From Serendipita indica DSM 11827 (Eukaryota; Basidiomycota; Agaricomycetes; Sebacinales; Serendipitaceae): a DNA stretch of 64,000 nucleotides. Shown piece by piece: positions 1-11,809 of the stretch. Each line of letters begins with the position of its first letter. Within the stretch, counting starts at the first letter, position 1. The stretch covers positions 1,302,001 to 1,366,000 of the forward strand of contig CAJVGD010000005.1 of the NCBI GenBank assembly GCA_910890315.1, given 5' to 3'. The position numbers and the translations under genes are program-made. Under the pieces are notes generated by a model. It had not been told where the DNA came from and did not search any database. It worked only from the letters and a program-made list of their open reading frames with translations.

Positions 1-191
1 GTGGCCCTGCTCGACAAATTTCAGATTCTGTGAGCGATTTTGTACACATAATGGCCCACGACGCTCATTATCTGCGCCTTGGGGGCCTTGTAGCACGTCT
101 GGTGGCGACAAGTGCATGCTCTCTGGCTCTGTAGACCACCGCCGACGCTGAAAAATCAGCCAAACAAGCTTGAATCTACTAATCCAACGCG

Positions 192-3100
192 TTGCCCACC
201 CTGGCGTCAGCAGTGCAGCCCCCGTCGTTGACGTCGCCCAGCCCTGCGCTCGGGAGCGACGAACATCTTATCAATCGCTCGTTGCTGGACTCTTTGGATG
301 CCCACGACATGATTGATTTCTCAGTGGGCTTCCCTCCTCCGGCCCCGTCCACCAAACAGACACACACCGTAGGACCTCCTGCGGAGAGTCTCCAACCGCC
401 TGGAGCTAGCCCACAAAAGGGGGAGAGCCTGGTGCGAGACGAGAAGAGTGACTCGAACTCTTTTCCATACACATACCGCCCTCAAGGAGCGTTTGCCGAC
501 CTGCAACCGCCTGCCCAACCAAACCCACTTAGGCATCGCCCGAGCGCGTCCAACGATGCTCTCCGTGCCTTTGGTGCAGTCCCAAATCTCATGAACGATC
601 CGCCCGCCAAGCAGTCATTTCCTCAGGAATTATACAGCTCGTCCACCTCGAATTTATCGGATCCATCCGCCTTTGGCCGCGGCTTCAATGGAGTGGACTA
701 TGAATTGGCATCATCCCATTCTACCTCCACCACGAATACACTCAACGGGTCAAGCACACCCGGACCACATTCGATACTTCCTCGATCCAACCCTTTCAAT
801 ATGTCAGCGGCTGCATCCGCCGGATTCTCTTCGACGACCGTACCCCTCTACTCCAATCAAGTACAGCTATCTATTGCACCCGGTGCTCTCCAGACATCCA
901 GCCTGAGTCAACAGACTCTGCCCTCTGCCACTCAACCGCCGCCGATCCCACCCATCCACAATGTATCGTTATCTCATTCATCTGTACAACAATTCTTGCC
1001 TGGTGCTCCATCGACAGCACAATTGATGCAAGCACTGCAGAGCATGCCCCCCCAACAAAAGAACGCAGTGGTAGGACGTCTACAGGAGCTTGCCCAATCA
1101 GTACCTGTCCCAATACCGCCTGCTAGTGCTGCTCAGCAGCCCATACCCGGAGGTCAAGCACAAGAAGAGATCTCAACCATTTTCGTCGTGGGCTTTCCCG
1201 ATGACATGACTGTGAGTCCACCTCGTATGTTTTTTTTTAAATCTTGGTCCTCATTCGAGTTTGTAGGAACGAGAGTTTCAGAATATGTTCACATTTTGTC
1301 CCGGATACGAGGCGGCTACTCTCAAAGTCCCTACAAAGGAGCAACAAGGTCAGATGGCACCAAATGCAGCCGTTGCTGCCGCTGCAAGCGCATTAGCTGG
1401 AGCAAGTGATCCGTATAATTTGGTGACGGTCAACTCAGGTGGCGTTGTCGTCGACCAAGGAACAATACGACCGCTACCACATCATCGACATGGGCGACTG
1501 GTCTAGAAGATCCGTATACCCGTCAAGTACTCGCTGCCGCTGCAGCGTCCACCACGAGCGCATCCGACCTCGCTCAGCAATTGGCTTTGGCTCAGCAAGG
1601 CCAACCACGAAAGCAAATCATTGGCTTTGCCAAATTCAGATCGCGAGAGGAGGCATTGCAAGCGCGGGACGTTTTGCATGGGAGAAGAGTGGATATCGAA
1701 AAGGGTGCATTGCTCAAGGCAGAAATGGCGAAAAAGAACCTGCACACCAAGCGAGGGGTTGGGCCATTGCAGGTTCAACTTCCCTTGGGCATTGGCGTAA
1801 ATGGTCCTGCAGGAGCTAGTGGCGCGTTTGGCGTCTTTTCAGAATCTGCTGCCCCTGGAACCAACGGAGGAAAGCACCTTGGCCCTATAGTGGGACCACC
1901 TGGAAGTCTGGGACCCGTTCAAAGTCTGAATGAGTCCGATCGACTTTCACTGGGCCCAATAGTTCCCCCTCTCAGCAACGCGCCATCTCCTAACGATCTT
2001 ACGGCCAGTTCGGCATTGTCGAAGGCACCAGACTCGCCATCTCTCAGGGCACAGCGCATTAATGACATTCCTACCTTTGTACCATCCGGCTCTGGGCCCG
2101 TGATCAACAACAACGGTGACCAGACGCTTTACAGTTCACGACCATACCCCGTCCACAAAAATGCAAACTCCTCTTTATTGGAGGGTTTCCATCCACTTCC
2201 AACCAAGCCAGTTTCGGACATTGTCAAAGCCAATGCCTTGCCACCAACAAACCTCCCTCCCCTATCATCACTAGCCTGGGTGCACCACACCCACCGTCGA
2301 GCCATGGTGGTAGTCCACCTTCGGCCCTGAATCAGCAAGACGCCGATACTGGCTATATATCGGACGCCTATTCGACATCTCGCTTGTCCGAGCGTTCCCG
2401 CTCCGAGTCTGTATCTCGATACGGCGGTTATACGCCACCGCTCTTTGACGAGAGTCACGCACACTTACCTCCACACCTGCTCGCCGATGACGTACTTGGC
2501 ACTCCGCAGCAGACCGACTATGCCAACAAACTGTTCGATAGTCTGCCAATGGAACTTATAAACGGCTTAAACGATGCCCTCAGAGTGCCATTCGAGAGTG
2601 GAGCATCGGGTGGACCCCAGGCGGGTGAGTCCTCTGCCAACTTTCCAGGTTCGAGCGCGTCCAGCGTGGCAGAGTCTGCTAGCAGTGGAGGTGCGGAGAG
2701 TATGAGCATCAGCACCACCAGTGGCCAAGGTTCAACACCGGCCCCAGCATCTACAGTCCCTCCGACAATGCCGATCGAGTTTGGGCGCCCGAGGCAAGGG
2801 ACAATGGGCAGTAAAAGTAACTATGGACCCAATGGAGGAGAACATACGCGTACGAGTGGAGAACACCCTCGAGGAAGAAGCAATGCAGCAGACCAAAACC
2901 CTCCCATCAACACGCTCTACGTCGGAAACTTGCCAGCGAATCCCACAAATCCACAGGCAACAAAGGCTCTAGAAGAAGCGCTTGTGCAGCTCTTCTCCCG
3001 CTGCCAAGGATATAGCAAGCTCAGCTTTCGTCAAAAGAGCAACGGCCCTATGTGCTTTGTCGAGGTATGGGCGGGGAATATCCTTGGTTTGGGTATATCT

Positions 3101-3790
3101 GACAAATTCACAGTTTGAAGACGTTGCAAGCGCCAGCAAGGCACTTTCAGATTTGTACGGCAATAACCTCAATGGTCTCATCAAGAGTGGAGGCATACGA
3201 CTCTCCTATTCAAAGAATCCTCTGGGTACGTTTCCAATTCTGCCCTGCAGCTGTTACTCACAATGTATCAGGAGTGCGAACGGCGGCACCAAATACCTCT
3301 GGAACCAATCTCAACAAGCTTATGAGTCCTATGCAAAGCCCGACGGCCCACGGAAACGTTCACTTTAGCTCCATGCCTGGGGGCATGCAGGATGCTTCAG
3401 TTATGGGTCGTGGACTTGGTCAGTCCATCGAAATGCCTCGCAGAGGGCGAGCCGAAACAATGGAGATGGGCATGGGCCCGGTGTCGCCAACAAGATATCT
3501 TCCCGCATCACCGCCGCCCAACGGCTCTCATTATGGAATGTCCAACAAACCAATGGGTCCCTATGGTCGTGGTCCTATTAACATTGGCGGCCCAAACGTC
3601 CAACCCTTTATGATGGCGTCCAGCCCGCCAGCGACGTCCCCAATTAGCATGTATCAACCATCGTCTTCATTCCAGCCCTTTAGCCAGGTAGGTCTTTGGT
3701 TCGATGGTGAGCTTCAGCAGTTTGACAAGACTCTGACAGCTCGACCTCGCTCGTGATGCTGCCCAAGGTGGCTTTGATCCAAATCTCTAG
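192..3790 (+). CDS. WHI3: Whi3-like RRM RNA-binding protein (5' end unresolved)
   Basis: Family members bind mRNAs such as cyclin transcripts through an RRM and tie cell size and morphogenesis to the cell cycle. The coding stretch opens inside a Ser/Pro/Gln-rich low-complexity N-terminus. A first degenerate RRM begins with TIFVVGFPDDMT (near 1180) and continues after an intron at about 1211-1266 as EREFQNMFTFCPGYE. The classical RRM near 2905-3220 reads LYVGNLPANPTNPQATKALE, then MCFVE, an intron at about 3064-3114, and FEDVASASKALSDLYG. The tail is rich in Met, Gly and Pro. A last intron at 3688-3739 gives an ending ARDAAQGGFDPNL with the stop at 3788-3790. A branch-like ctaat followed by cag at 208-210 suggests that 192 lies in an intron and the first coding exon is upstream or outside the window. 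The frame changes near 2275 without a clear intron. Confidence 0.75.
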
Positions 3791-4472
3791 ATTCATTCGT
3801 GCTCAGCCTCAATCATCATCCTTTTTGTCAACCACTGTACATTATCGTCTCTCTGCTCCGATCGCGGCACTTTCCCTCCCATGCAAATCCATCGTCATCA
3901 CAATTTCCTTGGTCTCCTTTCTTGTTCCCTTCCTCATTGGCGTACCATACCATCGAGTATTCCATCAAGCATACGAACCCCTCGGCCTTGCCGTTTCTCA
4001 TAAACGGACCAAGCGCACACAATTCAATCAAAGACGTACCCAATTTTTTTGTAACTATCGCCCCCAAGCACAAGTCTCATGTGCATCGTGCTGCAAGTCG
4101 TTGCATCTCATCCCCAACCAAATCACTCCATCCTAGAAGACGGCTGCTCTCCAATGACGGCATTCGTTCAACCATGCTTCGCATCCACACATCCATCGCC
4201 AACCCATCTAACCTCATATATCAACATCCCAAATCTTACCTTTTTGCACTTGCCCATCTCGAACGCTGTTTATGTGCATTACGACAATTCAACCTCGTTT
4301 GTCACGAGTTTTATCTCTTCAGATGTCAATTATCCGCGTTGACCCCGCGGTCCTCCGGTTTGTTTTCATGCTTCCAATCACAGCCAGAAAAGTACGCAGT
4401 CTTGACATGCCATTCTACCCAACAATCCTGGATTAAGTACATCCGTATATAGTGATTGTCCGGACTATGAGA
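3791..4472. other. intergenic, 3' flanks of convergent genes
   Basis: This stretch is pyrimidine-rich on the plus strand. It probably holds the 3' UTR of the Whi3-like gene and that of the phospholipase on the other strand. Open frames here have no recognisable domain and read like low-complexity His/Ser/Pro translation. I see no gene. Confidence 0.5.
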
Positions 4473-6168
4473 TCAAAGTTTCGAGACTGCTGCATTGTTT
4501 GGTAGTGATGAATGATGGATGATTATAGTCTCGGGAGAGGCCTTTATCTTCTTTCTCTTCTTGTCGTCTGGGTTTTCGACGGACATGGTCATGGTTGCTC
4601 GCTTGTGAATGGATTTGAGGTATGCTGGTATTCTGCCTTCCAAGAAGGCCATAGATAGCTCGTGGATGTCGTCGTGATATGCGATTGCCCTCTGTTTATT
4701 CAGCGGCGTGATGAGAGGAAAGTCGGAGAAAGCCATATGTCTTGAGCCGACTACAAACATCGAGTTAATTTCACTTGTTCGCTTGAAGGTTGCAAGGCAT
4801 ACCTAGCGTGACAAACGCGGCATTCTCACCCGCGCGCGAAACCCAGGGCTTGAGTAAAGTGTCTTGACGCACAAAATGCGATTTCCACAGAGTGAACTCT
4901 TCCGAATTGATGACGATCACTGGGATAGAGAACGCTTGATTCTCTCGCACCACCCGTTGTTCAAAGTCGGCGGGAAATGGTTCCATCCACGGGTCGTGGA
5001 TAATGGCTTTCGAGATGGGCAGACAGTCGTAGCCCTTTGGAGGGGAGTGGGTGAGAATATGAAACTATGAAATAGCTTAGCACGCGCGAGGGCGAATTAG
5101 CAGGTAGGTCTTACTCCTGTGCAGCCTCCAAAGGAGTGGCCCGTAAAGATGATAGAAGAGACGGTCACCTGGTCTTTCCAGCTAGCCCAATATGGGTAAT
5201 CTTTCGATTTCCAACAACGGAGTCATTTCCAGAGACAATTTCTTTGAAGGCTTTGAAAACCTCCAAGATCTCCACGTAGCGGACGTCAAGTTGCTGAGTG
5301 CGTAAGGGCATCGGTGTCTCTGGATTTTTCAGTTTCTCATCCCAGCTGATACTGTATCAGCATATGGCGGGGCACCAGATGGAAGGACGCACTCTAGATT
5401 CTGCACGTTGAGGTAGTAATGCGGCCCTCTTTTGCCGTCGATGGGGTAAATAGAGGATGGTCCTGTTCCATCACGATGTTCTATTGCTAGTACGACGTAT
5501 CCTTGAGCGGCAATGCGACTGCATATTTGGCTATGAAAGGTAAGAGATGGTGTTCCGAGATGTTCTCTACAGACCTGTATGTTGTACGAGTCCCGGCAAG
5601 TCCGTGAGAGAAGATGACAAGTGGCCATTCGGCTCCGTCAGGGTGGGCTTTGAGAGGTGTGTCCCGAAATAGTGGCATCTGCGAGGTCGGTTAGCGGACG
5701 AGAAGGACAATGAATTGCATACCTTGATGATTGCGCTCAACAAAAGACGATAGGGTCTGCCGATTGATGAGCCGAGCTCGAAAGAAGAGTGGCAAGGCTT
5801 ACAGAATATCCAACGTGAGTACCCTGTAGGACGTCAGAAGGTCAAGAAAGCAAGTAAGAAAGCAATCTAACCGAGAAAAGTAGCGTATCCAGCCGCCCAC
5901 TGGGTCAAAGGACTAGAATGCCAATGATCTCAATATCGTCGCCACCATTGGCTTGATTCTATGCGTACCGGTGCAGCCATTCAACCCCAAAAGCACGTCT
6001 GGACTGTGGTTTTTCGCATGGGTAAAAGACCTGCACGCCGGCCTCTTCGAGTGCAAAGACCGGGAGTTGCGAGCTTTTGAATTTTGCGGTCCCAAAGACG
6101 CGCTTTGCAAAGGGAATGCTCCAAAAACTTGTTGCGACATGGTATGTTCCGTTGATTCGTGGTAACAT
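4473..6168 (-). CDS. PAF-acetylhydrolase-like phospholipase A2 (alpha/beta hydrolase)
   Basis: Likely an intracellular group VII/VIII phospholipase A2 that removes short or oxidised acyl chains from phospholipids. From the ATG at 6166-6168 the protein reads MLPRINGTYHVATSFW, then VFALEEAGVQVFYPCE, matching the family N-terminus. An intron at 5913-5968 joins GVEWLHR to PLTQWAAGYATFLG. Later exons give PLVIFSHGLAGTRTTY (oxyanion region), GYVVLAIEHRDGTGPS, the nucleophile elbow TGHSFGGCT (Ser codon near 5137) and a C-terminal GSRHMAFSDFPL block with the family His. There are about eight short introns. No signal peptide is visible, so a cytosolic enzyme is likely. It is divergent from the GH16 gene, with about 550 bp between starts. 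Confidence 0.8.
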
Positions 6169-6720
6169 TCTGGCAGAGATTGCTGACGTCGAGTCCAAGT
6201 TGCGATGCAGCGCTGACGAAGGCCACGGCTATCGGAGAAGCCGGCATCGTCGGGTTTGCCAGTTTTCTTGTTGAGTATTCAAATTTTAATGATTTGTGGA
6301 AATAAGCACTAATTGCTACGACTCTGTGTGGTTTCTTGGCCAGCCAAGCTGTCACATCGCTTGAACTCGTCTTCATCCTCGGTGTCCCGTGCTTGTTGCA
6401 ATTTGGATCCTCCTGGACGCTGAAAATATCAACAAGTAGCGCGGAAGATCTGAATATCCACGGCTGGCCTCGACAAACCTCCGTTGACAGAAGCAGCCGC
6501 GCATCTTCGTCCCAGCCGCAACTTGTGAGAAGTCTGGAAAAATAGCAAATACAAGCCCCTTGTGTTGTAGAAACCTCAACACTCCTTATTACTACGCCCA
6601 CTTCCGGCGCTGCGACGCCCAAGGATTATCTTATCATTTCCCTCCTATTAGGCCCCTTCGCCGTATACGGAAATATCATCTGTATCAAAACTTGTTCAAA
6701 GACGCAAGAGTCCAGAAATC

Positions 6721-8195
6721 ATGACCTCCGTCCTCAACCTCCTATTCTTGGCAGTCACCAACAGTCTCCTCGCCCAGGCACAGTTGCCGTTATACAAGTC
6801 TTTTGTTGGAAAGCAATTTACGGAAGGTTTCTGTAAGGAAATATGTGATCGGAAGCGACTATAGACTGACTGTCACGGTAGACTTTTTCGACGATCGCGA
6901 CCCGGCCAATGGCGTGGTAAAGTGGGTGGATTGCTACATGGAATATGTTCTTTTCTGACTTTTGTCAAGCTATCTGTCTGAACCAGCAGCCCAGTCTGCA
7001 GGTCTTGTCTCCTGGAGTACGCCACACATTTCTCTCCAAACTTCGCTTGTGTCCTTATTCCCTCGCAGCTGACTCCACGTTCACAATGAAGGCCGACAGC
7101 ATCAATAACTCCGTGATGGGAAAGGGCCGCGACAGTGTCCGTCTTGTCTCACGAGACGAATTCGGTGACGGCGTGTACATCTTCGATATCAACCATTCTC
7201 CCGTCGGGTGCGGAACCTGGCCAGCCGTGTGGACCACGACGACCAAAAATTGGCCATATGGAGGCGAGATCGATGTACTCGAGGGTGCCAACGCGAATTC
7301 CAACTCGTCTATAACGACTATGCGTACTCTTGGCTTGCTCGACCCTAGTTCCCTACTTGCGACCGGAGGTTCCCTCCCAGGAAACGCATCTTATTCAGGA
7401 CAAAACGCCGTGTCGCTTCATACAGCTCCGCAGTGTCCTCTCAAGGATCGTCCGGCTGGATCCATGACGGGTACCGCTGGCTCGATGGATTGCAGCGGTT
7501 TAAGTGAAGGAAATATAGGATGCGGGGTGACTGTCCCTGGCAAGAGCTTTGGTGGCGCGTTTAATGAAAACGGAGGCGGCATCTACGCCGTGTACAGAAA
7601 CATTCACAAGTATGCTTTCCCCTTGCCCTGACTATATGACACTCACTCTTCACAGCTCAAGCACGATCCAGGCCTGGTTCTGGCCTCGGGATGTGACACC
7701 TCCGGCTGACGTTCTAGTATGTAAACCTGTCTTTTGTGCGTCGAGATTCTCACATCTCCCAAAGAACTCTTCCTCGACGACCGTCAACCCATCTACGTGG
7801 GGGACACCAAGTATGGATTCCCCGTCACTTTTGCTCTTATGCTGAACCACCTTTAGCTGCCGCTTTTACGTTCCAATATGCAGGATGTGGAGGCCAATTC
7901 CACAACCACGCCATCGTCCTTAACATTGATTTTTGTGGAGACTAGTAAGGATGCTCTTCAATCCTTGGAATTATGAGCCTAATACTCTTTCAGTGCCGAG
8001 GCGACATATGCAGCAAACGGCTGCCCAGGAACCTGCGAGGCATTTGTCAAGTACAATCCCAAGGCATTTACCGAGGCTTATTTCGAGTTTCGATCGGTCC
8101 GCTTCTACGGCAGCTCCGCTTTGACCTCATTTGCAAGACCATCATCCGTTCTCTTCGCCCTTTTTACACTGCTTTCTTTCCTCCTGGCGCTGTAG
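6721..8195 (+). CDS. GH16 endo-beta-glucanase, probably GPI-anchored
   Basis: A secreted glycoside hydrolase family 16 enzyme acting on beta-1,3(4)-glucan, with a likely role in wall remodelling. The start MTSVLNLLFLAVTNSLLAQA is a signal peptide. The exons give FFDDRDPANGVVKWVD, AAQSAGLVSWS and ADSTFTMKADS, then WPAVWT and the catalytic GGEIDVLEG motif near 7262, whose two Glu residues are nucleophile and acid/base. Further pieces are QNAVSLHTAPQC, NSSTIQAWFWPRDVTPP, NHAIVLNIDFCGD and GTCEAFVKYNPKAFTEAYFE. The last 20 residues are hydrophobic after a Ser-rich stretch, which fits a GPI-attachment signal. Between the catalytic motif and QNAVSLHT lie about 35 residues not expected for the family. 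The frame stays open there, so this could be an insertion or a missed intron. Confidence 0.85.
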
Positions 8196-9506
8196 AACCA
8201 ATTGTCAGCTTAGGACATTCCGCGGGACATTATAGAACCTACCCTACCACTCTCTTAATTCTCAACACTCATTCCAGTCTTTCATTGACTTAGAGCGATG
8301 TAAACGTTTGCTAGCTGACTCAATGGATCCAAGGACTAAAACGGTAAAGCACTATTTTCACCACTACGGTGAGGCAACACATGAGGTTCGTAAACATATG
8401 ATGGCGAAGCAAGAGAGTGACAGCGAATTGCGACACGAGCGGGTGTACGCAAGTCGAATTACAACCACACTGGCGACCCATCGACGCCCTCTCCTTTCAC
8501 CATGCTTCCGCCCTGACAACGTCGAAATACGTCGATGCAGAGGCGCGAAACGGTGACCTGGAGGACTACTGATCACTCTTGCCCGCCACTTGACCGCCGA
8601 TAAGAGTCGGACGAATCGGGCGACATAGAAGCAGAGAGGAAAAGTAGAAACGAGCGCGAGAGACGATGGAAACCAGAGACCAAAGCCGAATGGAGAAGAA
8701 AGACACGAATGTAACGCGAGCATGGGGGATTGGGAAATCAGACTAGCGATAGGGGGAAACTATTCTTAGGAATGATGGGAATGCCGAGGAGGGAGGGTGA
8801 GTACCATGTATAACCCAAGCGTTTGATGGTTCGTGTGGCACGGTGATGTGGGGGGAATGAATGAGCCGGCGGTCCAGAAAGAAATTCGGAGTGTTGTGTC
8901 GATGATCACGAGCGAGGTAGCGCGAGTGACTACTGCAACACCAGATATCGCTGGGCACGAATGGTGGGTTTGGGGACGAGGCAGCCCCTCTCGTCGGTGC
9001 CTACGACAACGAAGTCGACAACCAGCTGAGAAAGGCTTGAAAGAAACGGAGCGTCCATGGTGTTCTGCGCAGAGTCGACAATTTATCGCTTTGAAAATAA
9101 AAGAGGGGAAGGGAGGACTGAACATCGGGCGAATGCGATCCCGTGGCGGGATCATGGTCGTCATCTTGGGAGGTGGATGAAAGCTTGAGGAAACCGAGAC
9201 TGTAATAATATGCCACAAGCCGGTGCGATACCTGGCACAGCTATCGTTACGCCAACTCCATCTGAGCGATGTTCCTGGCTCAGAAGTCGCAGAGGACAAC
9301 AATCGACACGACGGACGAGCGACGCGTAGTTGCAGCGGACCGTCCTTGAGGTACGGTCCAAGTCCTTGCTTGAATTGGAGCATGTGCTGTTGTAGCTTTC
9401 GTCCTGGCTTGCTTGTGCGAGGTCAACTGCCAAGCCATCGCCAGAACCTGTCAAGGTCCCCCTCTCCTACAGTCGGAGGCCATATTATCACAACATATCC
9501 CATCGT
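8196..9506. other. intergenic between convergent GH16 and CK1 genes
   Basis: About 1.3 kb without a supported gene. Several open frames of 60-205 codons run on both strands, the longest on the minus strand at 8766-9383. They have Arg/Ser/His-rich composition, no family motif and no consistent splice structure. Part is probably the 3' UTR of either flanking gene. Confidence 0.4.
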
Positions 9507-10854
9507 TCACGACACTGATTTGACAGTCAGCCCAGCTAGCTGAGCAATGGACTGTCTAGAGGGGAAGAAAAGAAGAACTCGGGTCAATGCAATTAGTACT
9601 GCGTCATGCGCTGAGCATTGGCCTGAGCGCTTTGCCTGGTTTGACGACTGAAAGCGCATCCCATTAGATGAGAGTTCATTGATGCACCAAATGTGCTCAC
9701 CGAGGTTGTTCTGCAATAGGGTCAGCTTCTTCAGTCGGCTTGCGCGTAGCGCGAGGGGGCTTGACAGTACCATCTTCGTTACGTTGTTGAACGCTCCAAT
9801 CAAATACATAGTCGTACTGGAAGCCTTCGCGGACGAAGAGATCGCGGAAGAGCTTGCGCAGATAGGAGTAGTCCGGCTTGTCGTCAAAGCGGAGGGCACG
9901 GCAGTAATTGAGGAAGATGCCAAACTCATTGGGGAAGCCACGGCAGAGCAGATCGGTCGGCGTGGTCATCTTCTTCTCCATGATCCTGTCGTACTTCTGC
10001 TTCTTGGTGGCAGCCTTGAGACCTTGCCAGGGGAGTGCACCACGCAGGAAGTACATGAGGACGTAGGCCAAAGACTCGAGGTCATCACGGCGAGCTTGTT
10101 CTATGAGGGCGTAAGTGATCGTAATCGGAGCTAACAGAAATATACAACTCACCGACACCCAAGTGCGTGTTGATCGAGGTGTAGCGGGCAGTACCAGTCA
10201 AGTTTTTGTTCTCACGATAAGGGATGTGGAGGTGGGTCTTGGGATCTCGATACTTCTTGGCCAGACCGAAATCGATAATATTGACTTGGTTACCACGCTT
10301 GCCAATTCCCATGAGGAAATTGTCAGGCTTGATATCGCGATGGATAAAGTTGCGCGAGTGGATGTACTCGACACGAGAGATCTGCAGCGATCTGGCGTCA
10401 AACAAGGACATCTGACATCTGGGAAAATGGACTGACCAATTGATCCGCAAGCAAGAGCACAGTTTTGAGTGAGAACTTGCGATTGCAGAAATTGAAAAGA
10501 TCTTCCAGAGAAGGGCCGAGGAGGTCGAGGACCATGGCGTTGTAGTCACATTCGGTACCAAACCACCGAACGAACGGAACACCGACACCACCAGCAAGAG
10601 TCTTGTAGACCTTGGATTCGTATTCGAGCTGGGGATGCTTGGCCTTGACAGACTCAAGCTTGATGGCAACCTCCTCTCCAGATATGATGTTGATTCCGAG
10701 ATAGATGTCACCTATGGGATGATCAGGCTATCATCTGATGAAAGGAGCAAGACAGCTTACCAAAGGAACCTGAACCAATCTTTTTTCCGAGGCGGTACTT
10801 GCCTCCAACACGGAGATCGATACGGTTGGCACTAGTTGCGTTCGGGTCGGCCAT
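9507..10854 (-). CDS. casein kinase I, delta/epsilon (Hrr25/Hhp) type
   Basis: A Ser/Thr kinase acting in DNA repair, trafficking and ribosome maturation in fungi. It starts at the ATG 10852-10854, with [20 protein letters not shown] containing the glycine-rich loop. The catalytic loop [12 protein letters not shown] and [13 protein letters not shown] (DFG) lie near 10250-10350. HLGVG and [19 protein letters not shown] follow, then [14 protein letters not shown] and QYDYVFDW at the end of the CK1 domain. The tail is short and lacks the Cys-Cys palmitoylation end of Yck kinases, which favours the Hrr25-like branch. After AEQPR an intron leads to [16 protein letters not shown]. Reading on gives Tyr and a stop at 9593. 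Removing a 44-nt gtacta...ctctag intron gives a longer tail that stops at 9507. The strong pyrimidine tract before that acceptor favours the longer form. Confidence 0.85.
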
Positions 10855-11809
10855 TTGAACGGGTCTGTAGCAACGGTGGTCAGCTTTGGATGTTTAGGTG
10901 AGGAGGCGGGGGCTAAAATGGGGAGAAGGAACCGATGGCGCGGTGCCTCGAGGCCACCTGGAGGACTCAATGCACGAGACTGGCAAAGCTCAAAGTCGTT
11001 AAAGACGACGATGAAAACGCTCTGGAAATTCCGCCGTCCCCGAGCATCTCGGGCGGGGTGACCAAGCGCCAGGTGATGCAAGCCGGGTATAGTGCTCATC
11101 GTGCGGCATTTTGGCAGGCACGGATGGCGGCGATGACCGTAGTGGGCATAAGCAGTCTACAGAGGAGCCCGGAGGGCCGACGGAGAGCACTCGATGGCCA
11201 CCGTCGAGTGCAACATGACCAACTAGCGGCGCCGGTTGAAGGGGAATAAACAGACAAAAACACGTACTGAGCTGAAAAAGAGGTAAGAGACGAGAATAAA
11301 GGTGGTAGATTGGGTCTGAAGCAGTAGACGGGGTTGATAACAAAACCGCTGGTGGTGAGCGGGTCCAAGGTGCGAGCAAAGCCGCTCACCTTTGCACGGA
11401 AGCACAGCTCGCCGGATGCAGACGGAATTGGCATAAATTAATGTCGTATATAGTTTGATTTATCGATATTCAGACAGTCTCTCTCGAATCATCCATAACA
11501 TTGCCTAAGCAAGCTGGTCTCGTCCAACAAACACGCAAATCTCCGGTCCCTGTTTGGGTGCTAAGGAGAAAAGGCGACGAGTAACAAGCACTGCTCAGGC
11601 GACCGGGACAGGTGGCCGCTTCGGTCTGCAACCCTTGACCACGCTGTGCGACTGCAAGCAAACGAAGAGAGCATCGTTTCAGGCCCTTTCAGTGTTATTG
11701 AAACAGATGTCCTATTGAAGGATATTTACTGAACAAGCCTTTCTACGGCAGCTTCGAGGCTTGACCTTGATGGAAATATGTGAGCAGTGAGCGTTGGTTC
11801 TAGAATGAC
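10855..11809. other. CK1 upstream region and DSC2 3' flank
   Basis: About 950 bp. The part next to 10854 should hold the promoter and 5' UTR of the casein kinase gene, which reads leftwards. The part near 11810 is downstream of the DSC2-like stop. Open frames of 60-126 codons are present, but none shows a motif or a plausible exon chain. Confidence 0.4.

Noticed and set aside
3799-4452. 217-codon plus-strand frame after the Whi3-like gene
   Set aside because: Pyrimidine-rich 3' UTR sequence translated as His/Ser/Pro repeats; no motif.
5981-6622. 213-codon minus-strand frame upstream of the phospholipase
   Set aside because: It overlaps the first phospholipase exon in another frame and has no family motif. 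The exon at 5968-6168 in the neighbouring frame matches PAF-acetylhydrolase.
8766-9383. 205-codon minus-strand frame
   Set aside because: Arg/Ser/His-rich, no domain, no splice partners; likely chance in GC-rich flank.
9679-10134. 151-codon plus-strand frame
   Set aside because: Antisense shadow of casein kinase I exons.
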